From Pseudomonas sp. NFACC02 (GTDB lineage Bacteria > Pseudomonadota > Gammaproteobacteria > Pseudomonadales > Pseudomonadaceae), in assembly GCF_900110765.1 (NCBI RefSeq), contig NZ_FOEO01000020.1:1-64000 (forward strand): 64,000 bases of DNA, read 5' to 3'. Below the pieces are notes generated by a model. It saw nothing but the letters and a program-made list of their open reading frames with translations. It was not told where the DNA came from and made no database searches. This document shows positions 1 to 8,681 of this stretch, one piece after another (the stretch's first letter is position 1; the number at the start of each line of letters is the position of its first letter). Made by a program: the position numbers and the translations under genes.

Positions 1-521
1 CCGTGGGCCCGCGCCGAACGGGCATCCATGCCCTGACGGCGCTCTCGCGGCATCCATGCCGCTCGACCCACTGCGCGTCGTCTGCGTTTGGCCTGCACCC
101 AAGTCGCGATTTGCGGTGTCTGGACTGTCGCGCATATGAACAGCGCGGGCTGGAGCTAACGCTCCTCGCATTCTTGGTTCGTGCATCCATTTCCCGTACA
201 CCACTCTCTCTTGTAGGAGCGTGGCTTGTCCCGCGATCTGCCGGGAACCGGCAGCAAGACCGGTGCATGCGGTGTATCAGGTACAACCGAGTCGCCTGAT
301 TTTGTTACCGCTGCGCGGCAGATCGTCCGAGTGCGGCCCAGAGCAAGCGCGCTCCTACGCCTTGCAGGCAGCAGCCTTCGATGAAGCTGAACATGTGTTG
401 CGAGAAAGACAGTTGCCACACCCTGCGGGCAGAAGCAGTGTCTCGATAAACCCAGGTTCTCGATCGGACGGTGTGCCGCCTGCCGTTGATTCTGGCCGAA
501 GGCCGTGGGAGCAATCGGACC
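1..521. other. Intergenic region without a convincing gene
   Basis: No reading frame here looks like a protein. Open frames exist on both strands but their translations are arginine/cysteine-rich and of low complexity, as expected of shadow frames in G+C-rich DNA. The stretch contains a REP-type inverted pair (listed separately) and short repeated phrases such as ggcatccatgcc near positions 21 and 50. Confidence 0.6.
213..358. repeat. REP-type inverted repeat pair
   Basis: GTAGGAGCGTGGCTTG at 213 is answered by the inverted CAAGCGCGCTCCTAC ending at 358, with cccgcgatctgc following the first arm. The same GTAGGAGCG...TTGCCCGCGAT core recurs at 10742, 18645 and 20737. This is the usual form of Pseudomonas repetitive extragenic palindromes. 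Confidence 0.75.
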
Positions 522-1562
522 TCACTGACGATGCACTGCTGTCTGCATACCCGCCGTACTGGTCGGTGCGCCCAACGCCGTACCGAAGAACCGCACCGCT
601 TCACTGCTCAGGTTGCGGTGAATGTCTTCGCGGTCGACACCGATAGCATCGGTACACAACACCGGCTGGGTAGCCCGTTGTTCGTCGTCACACGGGGCCA
701 TGAACACAAAGTGCCCGGCACCGGCCAGCAGTTTGAAGTCCGACACCTCGGGCAGCTTGCGCGCCAACGCTTCAGCGTTTTTGTCGATGGCCAGCAACTC
801 GTCGCCGTCGCCGCTGTACAGCAGCACGGGCACATGAACATCCGCCAGGGTATGGCGACCGAACATCAGTCCCAGCGGCGCCATCAACATCAGGGCGCCG
901 ACGCGCGGGTCGGCGTGAGCGTGCAAATCGTCACGGTCAGCCAGCAGTTCACCCTGAGTCTTGCACGCATCACGGTCTTGAGGGCGTTGCGTGCAGTAAT
1001 GACGCAAACGCTGCAGATCAGGTTGCGCACCTGCCAGAATCAGCGCCGTTTCACCGCCCGCCGAATAGCCGATGACGCCGACCCGGCGGGCACTGATGTA
1101 CGGAGAGAGCATGGGATCGAGCAACGCGGCGCTGATGGCCTCGGAGATTTGCAGTGGTCTTCCGTACAGATTACTCAAGCTACCCAGACGACTGTGATCC
1201 AGGTAGTTATCGCCTGGATGAAAAACGGCCACCACCACAAACCCCTTACGAGCCAGCGATGTCGCCAGGTCGTGCTGAGCAAGCGGTGTGCCGGTATTGC
1301 CGTGAGAAAGCATCAGCAGCGGAAAGCGCCCCATGGCGATTTTCGCGTCTTCAGTCGCTTCGATGGGATAACCCTGAACACGAGTGACCTTCTCGTCGTC
1401 CGTCGAGGGATAAAAGGCGTAGGCGTGCATGGGCCGAGCGTCCAGCGGATCAGGGAACGTCAGCTCGTGAAAGCCTACGCTCCAGGTCTCCGGCTCACTG
1501 GCCTGCACCGAAATCAGGCTGCTGAACAGGCTTATGACCATCACTGCACAAAGACGCATCAT
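522..1562 (-). CDS. Secreted alpha/beta hydrolase, dienelactone hydrolase-like
   Basis: A 346-residue protein starting with a cleavable signal peptide (hydrophobic core at residues 4-18, likely cut after about residue 21, QAS-EPET). The alpha/beta-hydrolase features are visible: an oxyanion-type LSHGNTG near residues 85-91 and the nucleophile elbow GYSAGG with Ser near 167; His in GAGHF near residue 290 could complete the triad. The family (COG4188-type predicted dienelactone hydrolases) includes esterases and PAF-acetylhydrolase-like enzymes, so the natural substrate is unknown. The frame is open upstream to 1757, but the ATGATG at 1562/1559 is preceded by a purine-rich gtgagggg and begins the signal peptide, so this start is preferred. 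It stands alone. Confidence 0.8.
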   Translation of the reverse strand: MMRLCAVMVISLFSSLISVQASEPETWSVGFHELTFPDPLDARPMHAYAFYPSTDDEKVTRVQGYPIEATEDAKIAMGRFPLLMLSHGNTGTPLAQHDLATSLARKGFVVVAVFHPGDNYLDHSRLGSLSNLYGRPLQISEAISAALLDPMLSPYISARRVGVIGYSAGGETALILAGAQPDLQRLRHYCTQRPQDRDACKTQGELLADRDDLHAHADPRVGALMLMAPLGLMFGRHTLADVHVPVLLYSGDGDELLAIDKNAEALARKLPEVSDFKLLAGAGHFVFMAPCDDEQRATQPVLCTDAIGVDREDIHRNLSSEAVRFFGTALGAPTSTAGMQTAVHRQ

Positions 1563-1862
1563 TGCAATGCCCCTCACCTTATCAATCCGTGCTTTCCGAT
1601 TCAGACGCCTGCGGCCTGAGGTCCTTGTGAAACGGTGTCTGTAGCCATCTGACACATCGCCATCGATAACATTCAGAGATGTTGTTAGATCAATAGTGCA
1701 CAAGGCGGGCCAAGCTCGGAAAAATAACGGGCACTGGCCGAATAACACAAAACACAAGCCGACTCCGCAGCGATTTTACTGCAACCCCAGCGAGGTTACG
1801 CGCAAAGAAATCGCAAAGGCTGTCGCGAAGCTGAACGCTGCATTTTAAAGGCCAGAAAAACG

Positions 1863-1910
1863 ACAAAAGCCCCGGCGCCCGTTGGCTGCGAGCCTCGGGC
1901 GATGGGGCTT
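1863..1910 (-). terminator. Likely intrinsic terminator of azoR
   Basis: On the minus strand AAGCCCC-ATCGCCCG pairs with CGGGCG-CC-GGGGCTT and is followed by TTGTCGTTTTTC. It lies about 70 bases past the azoR stop. Confidence 0.6.
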
Positions 1911-1980
1911 GGGTGGCTCGAACAGCGTGTACGGCAGGTTTGCGGAAAGCGTCGCCAACCGGCAGCGCCTGCCTCGACAA

Positions 1981-2586
1981 TCAGGCGAACAGCGTTTCTT
2001 CGATGTGTTTCTGTGCGGCGTTCATGGCGTTGGCGCGGGGTTCGTCACCGTAGGCCAGGCCGTGGGCGAACACGAACTGCAGGTCGGTGACACCAATGAA
2101 TCCGAAAAGCACCTTGAGCAGGTCTTCATGCCCCACGCTGGTCGGCTGGCCCTGATGCAGACCGCCGGCGGTGGAAACGATCACCACTTTCTTGCCCTTG
2201 CACAGGCCTTCCGGACCGGCTTCGGTGTAACGAAAGGTGCGACCGGCAACGGTGATGCGGTCAATCCACGCCTTCAGTTGGCTTGGAATCGTGAAGTTGT
2301 ACATCGGTGCACCGATGACCACGACGTCCGACGACAGGAACTCTTCCAGCGTGGCTTCGTTGGTTTCCACTTCCAGCTTCTGCGCCGCATCACGGCCTTC
2401 AACGGGCGTACCGGCGGCTGCCAGCGTAGCGCCGGAGAAATGGCTCAGCGCATCGTTGGCCAGGTCGCGATAGACCACTTGCGTGTTCGGTTGGGCGGCG
2501 GTGAACGACTGAACGACGCTACGGCTCAGTTGGCGCGAAGCGGAGTGGTCGCCGAGGATGCTGGAGTCGATGTGTAAAAGTTTCAT
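1981..2586 (-). CDS. azoR: FMN-dependent NADH-azoreductase
   Basis: A 201-residue flavodoxin-fold quinone/azo reductase. The N-terminus MKLLHIDSS-ILGDHSASRQL is the FMN phosphate-binding loop of the AzoR family, and the GAPMYNFTIPSQLKAWIDRI block (about residues 92-112) and GGLHQG loop are family signatures. It reduces quinones and azo dyes with NADH in the cytoplasm and is usually regarded as protection against thiol and quinone stress. The start at 2586 is preceded by GGGAAG; an upstream ATG at 2625 would add 13 unrelated residues. It is divergent from the LysR gene at 2715, which is the obvious candidate regulator. Confidence 0.93.
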   Translation of the reverse strand: MKLLHIDSSILGDHSASRQLSRSVVQSFTAAQPNTQVVYRDLANDALSHFSGATLAAAGTPVEGRDAAQKLEVETNEATLEEFLSSDVVVIGAPMYNFTIPSQLKAWIDRITVAGRTFRYTEAGPEGLCKGKKVVIVSTAGGLHQGQPTSVGHEDLLKVLFGFIGVTDLQFVFAHGLAYGDEPRANAMNAAQKHIEETLFA

Positions 2587-2714
2587 AACGTGCTTCCCAA
2601 GTGAGAATCGCCGCTTGGCGATCAAGTGGCGATCATCCTACCGTGGAAGACAATGACTGATTAGTCGGCAAAAATGCGATAGTTTGTCCCACCAGCAGGA
2701 CAATCGAGCACAGC

Positions 2715-3641
2715 ATGCAAGACCTCAACGATCTTTATTATTTTGCCAAAGTGGTCGAGTGCGGCGGTTTCGCGGCTGCCGGACGCACCCTGGGTATCCC
2801 CAAGTCACGGCTGTCGCGGCGGATTGCCGAACTGGAAGCCCGGCTCAACGCCAGCCTGCTGCAGCGGACCACGCGCAAACTGGCCCTCACCGCCGTCGGC
2901 GAGCGCTACCTGCAACACTGTCAGGCGATGTTGCTGGAAGCTGAGATGGCGGATGAGGCCGTGGCCACGCTCTCGGCCGAACCCCGAGGTCGCCTGCGCG
3001 TCTCCTGCCCGCTCGGCATGACCCATTGGAACCTGAGCGGCACCGTCGCGACGTTCCTTGCCCATTATCCGCAGGTTCAGCTTGAGTTGTTGCTGGTGAA
3101 TCGCCGGGTCGACCTCGTCAACGAAGGCATCGATGTCGCGCTGCGTGTGCGAGACATCGGTGACGAGGACCCCACCCTGATCGTTCGTCAACTGGCGCCA
3201 GCGGAAGCGGTACTGGTTGCTTCTCCCGCATTCGTGGCCGGCAAGCACATACAGACGCCGGAAGATCTGTACCCGTTGCCGGTGCTCGGCGCAATAGAAG
3301 CAGATCGCAAGGTGCACTACCAATTGGTGCATCAGAATGGCCGGCGACAGGAAGTGGTACTGGAGCCGCGCCTGGCCGTCGACGACTTCCCGATCCGCAA
3401 GGCTGCCGCGCTGGCCGGACTGGGCATAACGATGCTGCCGATGATTGACTGCCAGGACGCACTCTCGGACGGGACACTGGTGCGCTTGCTGCCCGACTGG
3501 TCGATGCCCAGTGGAAACCTTCAAGCCGCCTATACACGGCGTCGTGGAGCGCTGCCAGCGGTGCGGGCATGGATCGATCACGTCGCGGCGGAATTCACCG
3601 CACACTCGGTTGGCGGCGTTCAGACGAAACCCCTGACGTGA
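2715..3641 (+). CDS. LysR-family transcriptional regulator
   Basis: 308 residues with a LysR winged helix-turn-helix at about 4-62 (FAKVVECGGFAAAGRTLGIP then SRLSRRIAELEARL) and an effector-binding domain from about 90. The subgroup resembles regulators of quinone/azo reductases and short-chain metabolism in proteobacteria. It is transcribed away from azoR with a 128-base shared intergenic region, the standard arrangement for a LysR protein controlling its divergent neighbour. The inducer cannot be read from sequence. Confidence 0.9.
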   Translation: MQDLNDLYYFAKVVECGGFAAAGRTLGIPKSRLSRRIAELEARLNASLLQRTTRKLALTAVGERYLQHCQAMLLEAEMADEAVATLSAEPRGRLRVSCPLGMTHWNLSGTVATFLAHYPQVQLELLLVNRRVDLVNEGIDVALRVRDIGDEDPTLIVRQLAPAEAVLVASPAFVAGKHIQTPEDLYPLPVLGAIEADRKVHYQLVHQNGRRQEVVLEPRLAVDDFPIRKAAALAGLGITMLPMIDCQDALSDGTLVRLLPDWSMPSGNLQAAYTRRRGALPAVRAWIDHVAAEFTAHSVGGVQTKPLT

Positions 3642-3751
3642 CAGCGGGCGATACGCAAACCGCCCTGCCTGACCGCTGTCATCGGCAGACGCTCCCACAC
3701 GATTCTGATAAAACGTGCACCCGGCAACCTTTTTGTTCACCAGGAGATCGC

Positions 3752-4096
3752 ATGGACACTGAAGACGTCGCAGCTTTTTGCCTTAGCCTCCCCGGCGCTC
3801 GGGAAGACTACAAATGGGGTGGCGTGCGGGTGTTCTCCATCGCGGAAACCAAGATGTTCGCGGTCATCGGACTGAGCGGCAACGACCTTGCGTTCAAGGT
3901 CGGCCCAGATCTGTTTCTCAGTTATGTCGACCGGCCCGGCATCCGCCCGGCACCGTACCTGGCCCGCGCTTACTGGATCAGCCTTGCTCATCCGTACGCG
4001 ATGGGCAAGGACGAGCTGTGTGAGCTGCTGATCCGCTCCCACCAATTGGTGGTCAGCAAACTGCCCAAACACCGACAAGTCGCCTTGAAGCGCTAG
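3752..4096 (+). CDS. MmcQ/YjbR family protein
   Basis: A 114-residue single-domain protein of the MmcQ/YjbR (CyaY-like double-wing) family: AAFCLSLPGAREDYKWGG at the start, then FKVGPDLFLSYVDRPGIRPAPYLARAYWI and a C-terminal ELLIRSHQLVVSKLPK helix. Members are small DNA-binding-like proteins of unknown physiological role. The ATG at 3752 follows CAGGAG; the longer frame from 3569 is not supported by the family length. Its stop codon lies in the first unit of a 20-bp tandem repeat. Confidence 0.85.
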   Translation: MDTEDVAAFCLSLPGAREDYKWGGVRVFSIAETKMFAVIGLSGNDLAFKVGPDLFLSYVDRPGIRPAPYLARAYWISLAHPYAMGKDELCELLIRSHQLVVSKLPKHRQVALKR

Positions 4097-4150
4097 CGCG
4101 TTGAACGCTGCGCTAGTGCTTTGAATGCGGCGCTAGCGCTTTGAACACGG
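4091..4150. repeat. Three tandem copies of a 20-bp repeat
   Basis: Units at 4091-4110, 4111-4130 and 4131-4150 follow CGCTAGYGCKTTGAAYRCKG. The first copy contains the TAG stop of the MmcQ-family gene. Each unit carries the self-complementary CGCTAGCG or a one-base variant. The repeat sits between convergent genes. Confidence 0.85.
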
Positions 4151-4157
4151 CGCGAAT

Positions 4158-4595
4158 TCAGAAAAAATGCCGGGCAAGAAAATTGCCGCCCACCAGTAGT
4201 TGATCGATCCAGAACAGTTCATGCAACAGCACTACCAGCCAGAGGACGGCCTGGTACGACAGCTTGCGCGTCTTGTGCCGAAAAACCTGCTGGGCGACCA
4301 GTGCGCCGGGCCAGCCACCCAGGAGCTCGGCGGCATGCAGGCGCTTCTCGGGTGTGCGTTGGCCCTGGGTTCGCGCCTGTCTTTTGTCATGACCATACAG
4401 CGCGAAAGCGATGACGCTCATCACGGGGTAGATCGCCGCCGGCAGCCAGGAGCCGCCGTGTAAACCGATTGACAGCACCCCGTACGCCGGCAAGGCGCAG
4501 AGCAACACCAGCACCGACAGCTTGAACGGGAGCCAGCGCACGGGCGTCTTCTCGGTACGCTTGTGGGCCTTGGGTTGAACACGCGCATTCATCAT
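4158..4595 (-). CDS. DUF1294 membrane protein
   Basis: About 145 residues with a basic N-terminal tail (residues 1-23), two hydrophobic segments close together (about 25-65), the DUF1294 core FALYGHDKRQARTQGQRTPEKRLHAAELLGGWPG split here over residues 66-98, and a last hydrophobic helix near 115-135. Many DUF1294 proteins carry an N-terminal cold-shock domain; this one does not. It starts at ATGATG immediately after the uppP stop (TGA at 4597-4599), so the two are translationally coupled. Function unknown; inner-membrane location is inferred. Confidence 0.8.
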   Translation of the reverse strand: MMNARVQPKAHKRTEKTPVRWLPFKLSVLVLLCALPAYGVLSIGLHGGSWLPAAIYPVMSVIAFALYGHDKRQARTQGQRTPEKRLHAAELLGGWPGALVAQQVFRHKTRKLSYQAVLWLVVLLHELFWIDQLLVGGNFLARHFF

Positions 4596-4596
4596 G

Positions 4597-5427
4597 TCAC
4601 GGCTGCACATTGGACCAGTCGACCCAGCCGAAGACCCAGGTCGCCAGAATCAGCAATCCAAACGCAATTCGATACCAGGCGAACACCGCATAACTGTGCG
4701 TCGCAATGAATTTGAGCAAGCCGCGCACGGCGATCATGGCGAAGATGAATGAGGTAATGAAGCCCACCGCAAACACCGCGAAATCATCGGGCTGGAACAG
4801 ATTGCGATACTTGTACCCCGAGTAGAACGACGCGGCGATCATGGTCGGCATCGCCAGGAAGAACGAGAACTCGGTGGCGGTCTTGCGAGACAGACCAAAC
4901 AACAATCCGCCGATTATGGTCGAGCCCGAGCGCGACGTGCCAGGGATCATCGCCAGACACTGGGCAAAACCCACCTTGAGCGCATCGGCCCAGGTCATCT
5001 CGTCCACGGACTCGGCATGGACCTCATGCTGGCGCCGCTCCGCCCACAACATGATGAAACCACCGACAACCAACGCGGCCGCCACCGTGATCGGGTTGAA
5101 CAGGTAATGGTGGATCAGGTCCGAAAACATCACGCCGAGCACAACGGCCGGTAACACACCGATGATCAGATTCAGGGTAAAGCGGCGCGCCTGCGGCTGG
5201 GTCGAAAGCCCAGTCACGACATCGACAATCTTGTGCCGGAACTCCCACATCACCGCCAGGATCGCCCCCAGCTGAATGATGATGTTGAATGCCATCGCCC
5301 GTTCGCCGCCAAAGCCGATCACGTCGGCCACAATGATCTGGTGACCGGTGCTGGAGATCGGCAAGAACTCCGTCAGCCCTTCCACGACCCCAAGTATTAA
5401 CGCCTGTGCGGCGGTCCAAAGATCCAT
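4597..5427 (-). CDS. uppP: Undecaprenyl-diphosphatase
   Basis: 276 residues, the usual UppP/BacA length. The catalytic block EGLTEFLPISSTGHQ is at residues 16-30, and the second motif PGTSRSGSTI is in the middle. It dephosphorylates undecaprenyl pyrophosphate on the periplasmic side to recycle the lipid carrier for peptidoglycan and O-antigen, and gives bacitracin tolerance. Multiple hydrophobic helices span the protein. Start at 5427 (MDLWTAAQ) follows a GGGGGA; the frame runs further upstream but lacks conservation. It is followed without gap by the DUF1294 gene. Confidence 0.95.
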   Translation of the reverse strand: MDLWTAAQALILGVVEGLTEFLPISSTGHQIIVADVIGFGGERAMAFNIIIQLGAILAVMWEFRHKIVDVVTGLSTQPQARRFTLNLIIGVLPAVVLGVMFSDLIHHYLFNPITVAAALVVGGFIMLWAERRQHEVHAESVDEMTWADALKVGFAQCLAMIPGTSRSGSTIIGGLLFGLSRKTATEFSFFLAMPTMIAASFYSGYKYRNLFQPDDFAVFAVGFITSFIFAMIAVRGLLKFIATHSYAVFAWYRIAFGLLILATWVFGWVDWSNVQP

Positions 5428-5756
5428 CATTCCCCCAGAATGGAGCCTGCTCGTGGCGAAGCTCTCTTGATATGTTTTGAGCACTGTTCAGTGCACGTTA
5501 AACGGTCCGATGTAAAAACCGCATGAACAGTCAAGACTGCGGGCTCAAGCACGCGAGCGCCGCGATCCTAACAGACCGGCACGGCGAACGCTCTAGCATG
5601 GATATTGACGCGCAGACCTTGACGTAACGGACGGTTCGCTAATGTTTTTCCTATGAGCAATGCTCAGGTACTTCCCTTTGATTCAACACGCCACAATGGT
5701 TCATAAACGGCTTACAATCGCGGCCCTTTACCCTTTCCCTCTCCATAGGAGTTTTC

Positions 5757-6320
5757 ATGTCCGGGCTTGAACTGTTCGCCGCTGCACTCGGTGTCATTGC
5801 CGTCTGGCTGACAGTCAAACAGAACCCGTGGTGCTGGCCGATCGGACTGATCATGGTGCTGCTCTACATCTGGATCTTTTTCGATGTGAAGCTGTATTCA
5901 GACATGCTGCTGCAGGGTGTCTACGCCGTGTTGCAATTGTATGGCTGGTGGCAATGGACGCGGCGCGGCGACGTCGTCGACGGCCGCCGCGTGACGTACC
6001 TGCGCGGCGGTGCCCTGACGTTGAGTCTGGCCGCAGGCGCGGTGGTGAGTCTGATATTGGGCGCGGCAATGGCGCACTTCACCGACGCCGCGCAACCCTG
6101 GCTGGACGCCGCGCTGACCGGATTCAGCCTCGTCGCGCAGGTGTGGATGGCGCAGAAACGCGTGCAATGCTGGCCGTTGTGGATTGTTCTCGACGTCATT
6201 TTCGTCGGGCTGTTCCTTTATAAAGCGCTGTACCTGACGGCGGCCCTGTACGCGCTGTTCACCTTGCTGGCCGTACAGGGCTGGCGTGACTGGCGCGCCG
6301 ACCCCGCGCTCGCCCGCTGA
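5757..6320 (+). CDS. pnuC: Nicotinamide riboside/mononucleoside transporter PnuC
   Basis: 187 residues, polytopic, with the PnuC signatures KQNPWCWPIGLIMVLLY, DVKLYSDMLLQGVYAVLQLYGWWQW and a C-terminal ALYALFTLLAVQGWRDW. PnuC proteins are facilitated-diffusion channels for nicotinamide riboside (or a related vitamin) that rely on cytoplasmic phosphorylation to trap the substrate. The next gene encodes exactly such a kinase, 8 bases downstream, which favours nicotinamide riboside as substrate. ATG at 5757 follows ATAGGAG. A TACAAT box at about 5714 may be part of its promoter. Confidence 0.93.
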   Translation: MSGLELFAAALGVIAVWLTVKQNPWCWPIGLIMVLLYIWIFFDVKLYSDMLLQGVYAVLQLYGWWQWTRRGDVVDGRRVTYLRGGALTLSLAAGAVVSLILGAAMAHFTDAAQPWLDAALTGFSLVAQVWMAQKRVQCWPLWIVLDVIFVGLFLYKALYLTAALYALFTLLAVQGWRDWRADPALAR

Positions 6321-6328
6321 AACACGGC

Positions 6329-6859
6329 ATGAAAGTTCTGGTATTGGCAGGCCCTGAGTCCAGCGGCAAAAGCTGGCTGGCCGAGCATATCCAGCAGCGC
6401 TTTGGCGGTGAGCTGGTGAGTGAGTACGTACGGACCTTCATTGAACAGGAGCAGCGTGAAACCTGTTATGCGGACATTCCCGTCATCGCGCGCGGGCAAC
6501 TGGCCAGGGAAGACGAAGCACGCTCCCGCGCCCCGGAACTGCTGATCCTTGACACCCATCTGCTGAGCAACATCCTGTGGAGTCAGGCCCTGTTCGCAGA
6601 TTGCCCGCCGTGGCTTGAACAGGAACTCCTGAGACGACGGTACGATTTGCACCTGTTGCTTTCACCAGACGGCGTCGAATGGGTAAGCGACGGTCAGCGC
6701 TGCCAGCCCTTGCTCAGTGAGCGGCAGGCATTCTTCGAAGCCAGTCGCGAGTGGCTCGACCGGCATGGGCAAAGGTACGAAGTCATCGAGGGCACTTGGA
6801 GCTACCGCATGGCACGTGCGTTCGAGGCGGTTGAAGCATTGCTTGGCACGGCGAGTTAG
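6329..6859 (+). CDS. NadR-type ribosylnicotinamide kinase (AAA ATPase)
   Basis: 176 residues matching only the C-terminal kinase domain of NadR: Walker A GPESSGKS at 8-15, VSEYVRTF near 29-36, and ILDTHLLSNILW near 73-84. It lacks both the DNA-binding and the NMN adenylyltransferase domains of full NadR. It should phosphorylate nicotinamide riboside to NMN, trapping what PnuC imports and feeding NAD salvage. The tight coupling with pnuC supports this role. Confidence 0.88.
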   Translation: MKVLVLAGPESSGKSWLAEHIQQRFGGELVSEYVRTFIEQEQRETCYADIPVIARGQLAREDEARSRAPELLILDTHLLSNILWSQALFADCPPWLEQELLRRRYDLHLLLSPDGVEWVSDGQRCQPLLSERQAFFEASREWLDRHGQRYEVIEGTWSYRMARAFEAVEALLGTAS

Positions 6860-6970
6860 CCACCCGTACAAGCACATTGTTTCGAAACAGACGATCTGCC
6901 TCGGTGCGATGTACCGACATGGGCGGTTGAATCTGGCGCGCAGAGGCCCCCCTGCTCTGCGATCCGGGTG

Positions 6971-8290
6971 TTAACGAATTTGATGTTTGTGCAGCAACCG
7001 GTAAAACGTCGGCCGGGAGATCCCGAGCACTTTGGCCGCCACGCTGAGGTTATCGCTGTGACGCGTGAGCACGTCACACAGCGCCTGACGTTCTGCGCGG
7101 GATTTGTATTCCTCCAGCGTGCCCATGCTCGAGCTGATTTCTTCCTCGCCCAGCAAGCCCAGATCAAACGCTTCGATCTGCCTGCCCTCGGCCAATACCA
7201 GACCACGACGAACACGATTCTCCAATTCACGGACATTCCCTGGCCAGTCATGCTTGCCCATGGCGACCAGCGCATCCTGACTGAAGTTTCGGGGACGGCG
7301 ACCGGTTTCCTGGCTGTAGAAATGCGCGAAATGATTGGCCAGTAACGCCAGATCACCATGCCGCTCGCGCAATGGCGCGGTGCCGACCTGCAGCACGTTC
7401 AACCGGTAATACAGGTCCTCGCGGAAGCGTTTCTTGCGAATGGCGGCTTCAAGGTCGACATGGGTCGCCGCTAGAATTCGCACGTCCACCGCGACGCGCC
7501 CACCGTTGACTTCAATGTGTCGATCCTGCAGGAAACGCAATAGGTTGGCCTGAACATCGAGCGGCAGGTCGCCAATTTCATCGAGGAACAAGGTTCCGCC
7601 GTTGGCCGCTTCGATGCATCCGATCCTTCGTTGCTGGGCGCCGCCGAGGCCGACCTCTCCATGGCCAAACAACTGGGCCTGCAAATCATCTTCACCGACC
7701 GTGCTGCAATTGATGGAAACGAAGGGCTGGTTCCGGCGCTGAGACTGCAGGTGAAGCGTGCGCGCCACCAGCTCCTTGCCAGTACCGGTTTCTCCCCGTA
7801 TCAACACGGGCGACTCAGTGGGCGCCAGTTTGGTTAACAAACGGCGTAGCTCACGGATCGGACGACTCTCCCCGAGCAGTTCATGCGCCTGCCCATCTCC
7901 GTAACTGGCGCCTTGCGCGCGCAGTCGAGCCATACCGTAGGCACGGCCAAGGGTGACTTGAACCCGGGCCACATCGAACGGCAGGGTATGGAAATCGAAG
8001 AACCACTCGCAGACAAAATCGCCGATCAGCTCACGACGCAAGTCATCGGCGGTCACCACGGCAATCCATTCAGCGTGACTACGGGTGATCAGCTCCTTGA
8101 TCAGTTGAGGCTGTTCAAAATGCTGCGGCATCAAACGGATCAGCCCGACGTCACACGCGCGGGAAGCTGCCATCTCAAGCGTGCAGCTGTCCACCTCCCA
8201 GCCTGCGACGCGAAGCCCCGGAATCAGACGCAGACATTCTTCACATGGTTCGACAATTAACAGGCGGCGGATCGATGCCAGTTCGTGCAT
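6971..8290 (-). CDS. VpsR-like AAA+ transcriptional regulator lacking GAFTGA
   Basis: 439 residues. Residues 1-110 form a divergent receiver-like domain resembling VpsR. The AAA+ domain has Walker A GETGTGKE (166-173), Walker B TLFLDEIGD (233-241) and the arginine-finger block FREDLYYRLNV (289-299). Where enhancer-binding proteins carry GAFTGA this one reads EVGLGGA (212-218), so Phe and Thr that contact sigma-54 are missing. The C-terminus is a Fis-type helix-turn-helix (LSVAAKVLGISRPTFYRLL). Vibrio VpsR also departs from GAFTGA and acts with sigma-70 on exopolysaccharide genes, often with c-di-GMP. Here the same mode is an inference. It stands alone; the next gene upstream on the plus strand is a small unknown. 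Confidence 0.85.
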   Translation of the reverse strand: MHELASIRRLLIVEPCEECLRLIPGLRVAGWEVDSCTLEMAASRACDVGLIRLMPQHFEQPQLIKELITRSHAEWIAVVTADDLRRELIGDFVCEWFFDFHTLPFDVARVQVTLGRAYGMARLRAQGASYGDGQAHELLGESRPIRELRRLLTKLAPTESPVLIRGETGTGKELVARTLHLQSQRRNQPFVSINCSTVGEDDLQAQLFGHGEVGLGGAQQRRIGCIEAANGGTLFLDEIGDLPLDVQANLLRFLQDRHIEVNGGRVAVDVRILAATHVDLEAAIRKKRFREDLYYRLNVLQVGTAPLRERHGDLALLANHFAHFYSQETGRRPRNFSQDALVAMGKHDWPGNVRELENRVRRGLVLAEGRQIEAFDLGLLGEEEISSSMGTLEEYKSRAERQALCDVLTRHSDNLSVAAKVLGISRPTFYRLLHKHQIR

Positions 8291-8681
8291 ATGAAATTCC
8301 TTGGCGCCAGGATTCGGATAATATTCCGTAGAAAAAACATTTTCAGAAACAGTGTCTTGGCGACTCTGGCCTTTACATTAGCAAATTTTTGACACGCGCT
8401 TGGACCGATTAAATATATGCCTAAGATCAAAAAGTGCTTAAAGGTCGCTGATGTGCGTGAAAGAAGTAATCAAGCAGATGGTTTAGAGGTGGAACGCTCA
8501 ACAGCGCCTCAAGAAATACGAGGGGGAGTGAGAAAAATGTAGGAAGAACCGAAATAAAAAGAAAAAAAACGAAATACATTGTGACTTACCCCCCGCCGCC
8601 GGTCATCAGTACAAGTATCCAACCGAACGGGACGCCCGCCGTCCGGAGGACTGAACTGATACGGGCACCTGAGGATTTTCC
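8291..8681. other. A+T-rich intergenic region with a possible sigma-70 promoter
   Basis: About 390 bases, clearly lower in G+C than its neighbours. TTGACA at 8389-8394 is followed after 17 bases by AATATA (8412-8417), a plausible plus-strand promoter that would leave a 250-base leader before the gene at 8682. A 41-codon open frame begins at about 8416 but has no ribosome site. A purine run rich in A lies near 8535-8575. No RNA family was recognised. Confidence 0.4.

Noticed and set aside
471..1619. 382-codon plus-strand frame at the left end
   Set aside because: Opposes the hydrolase gene with signal peptide and GYSAGG; translation has no family features.
5500..5756. Riboswitch before pnuC
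   Set aside because: I looked for TPP, NAD or NMN-type elements and saw no conserved core; only a TACAAT box.
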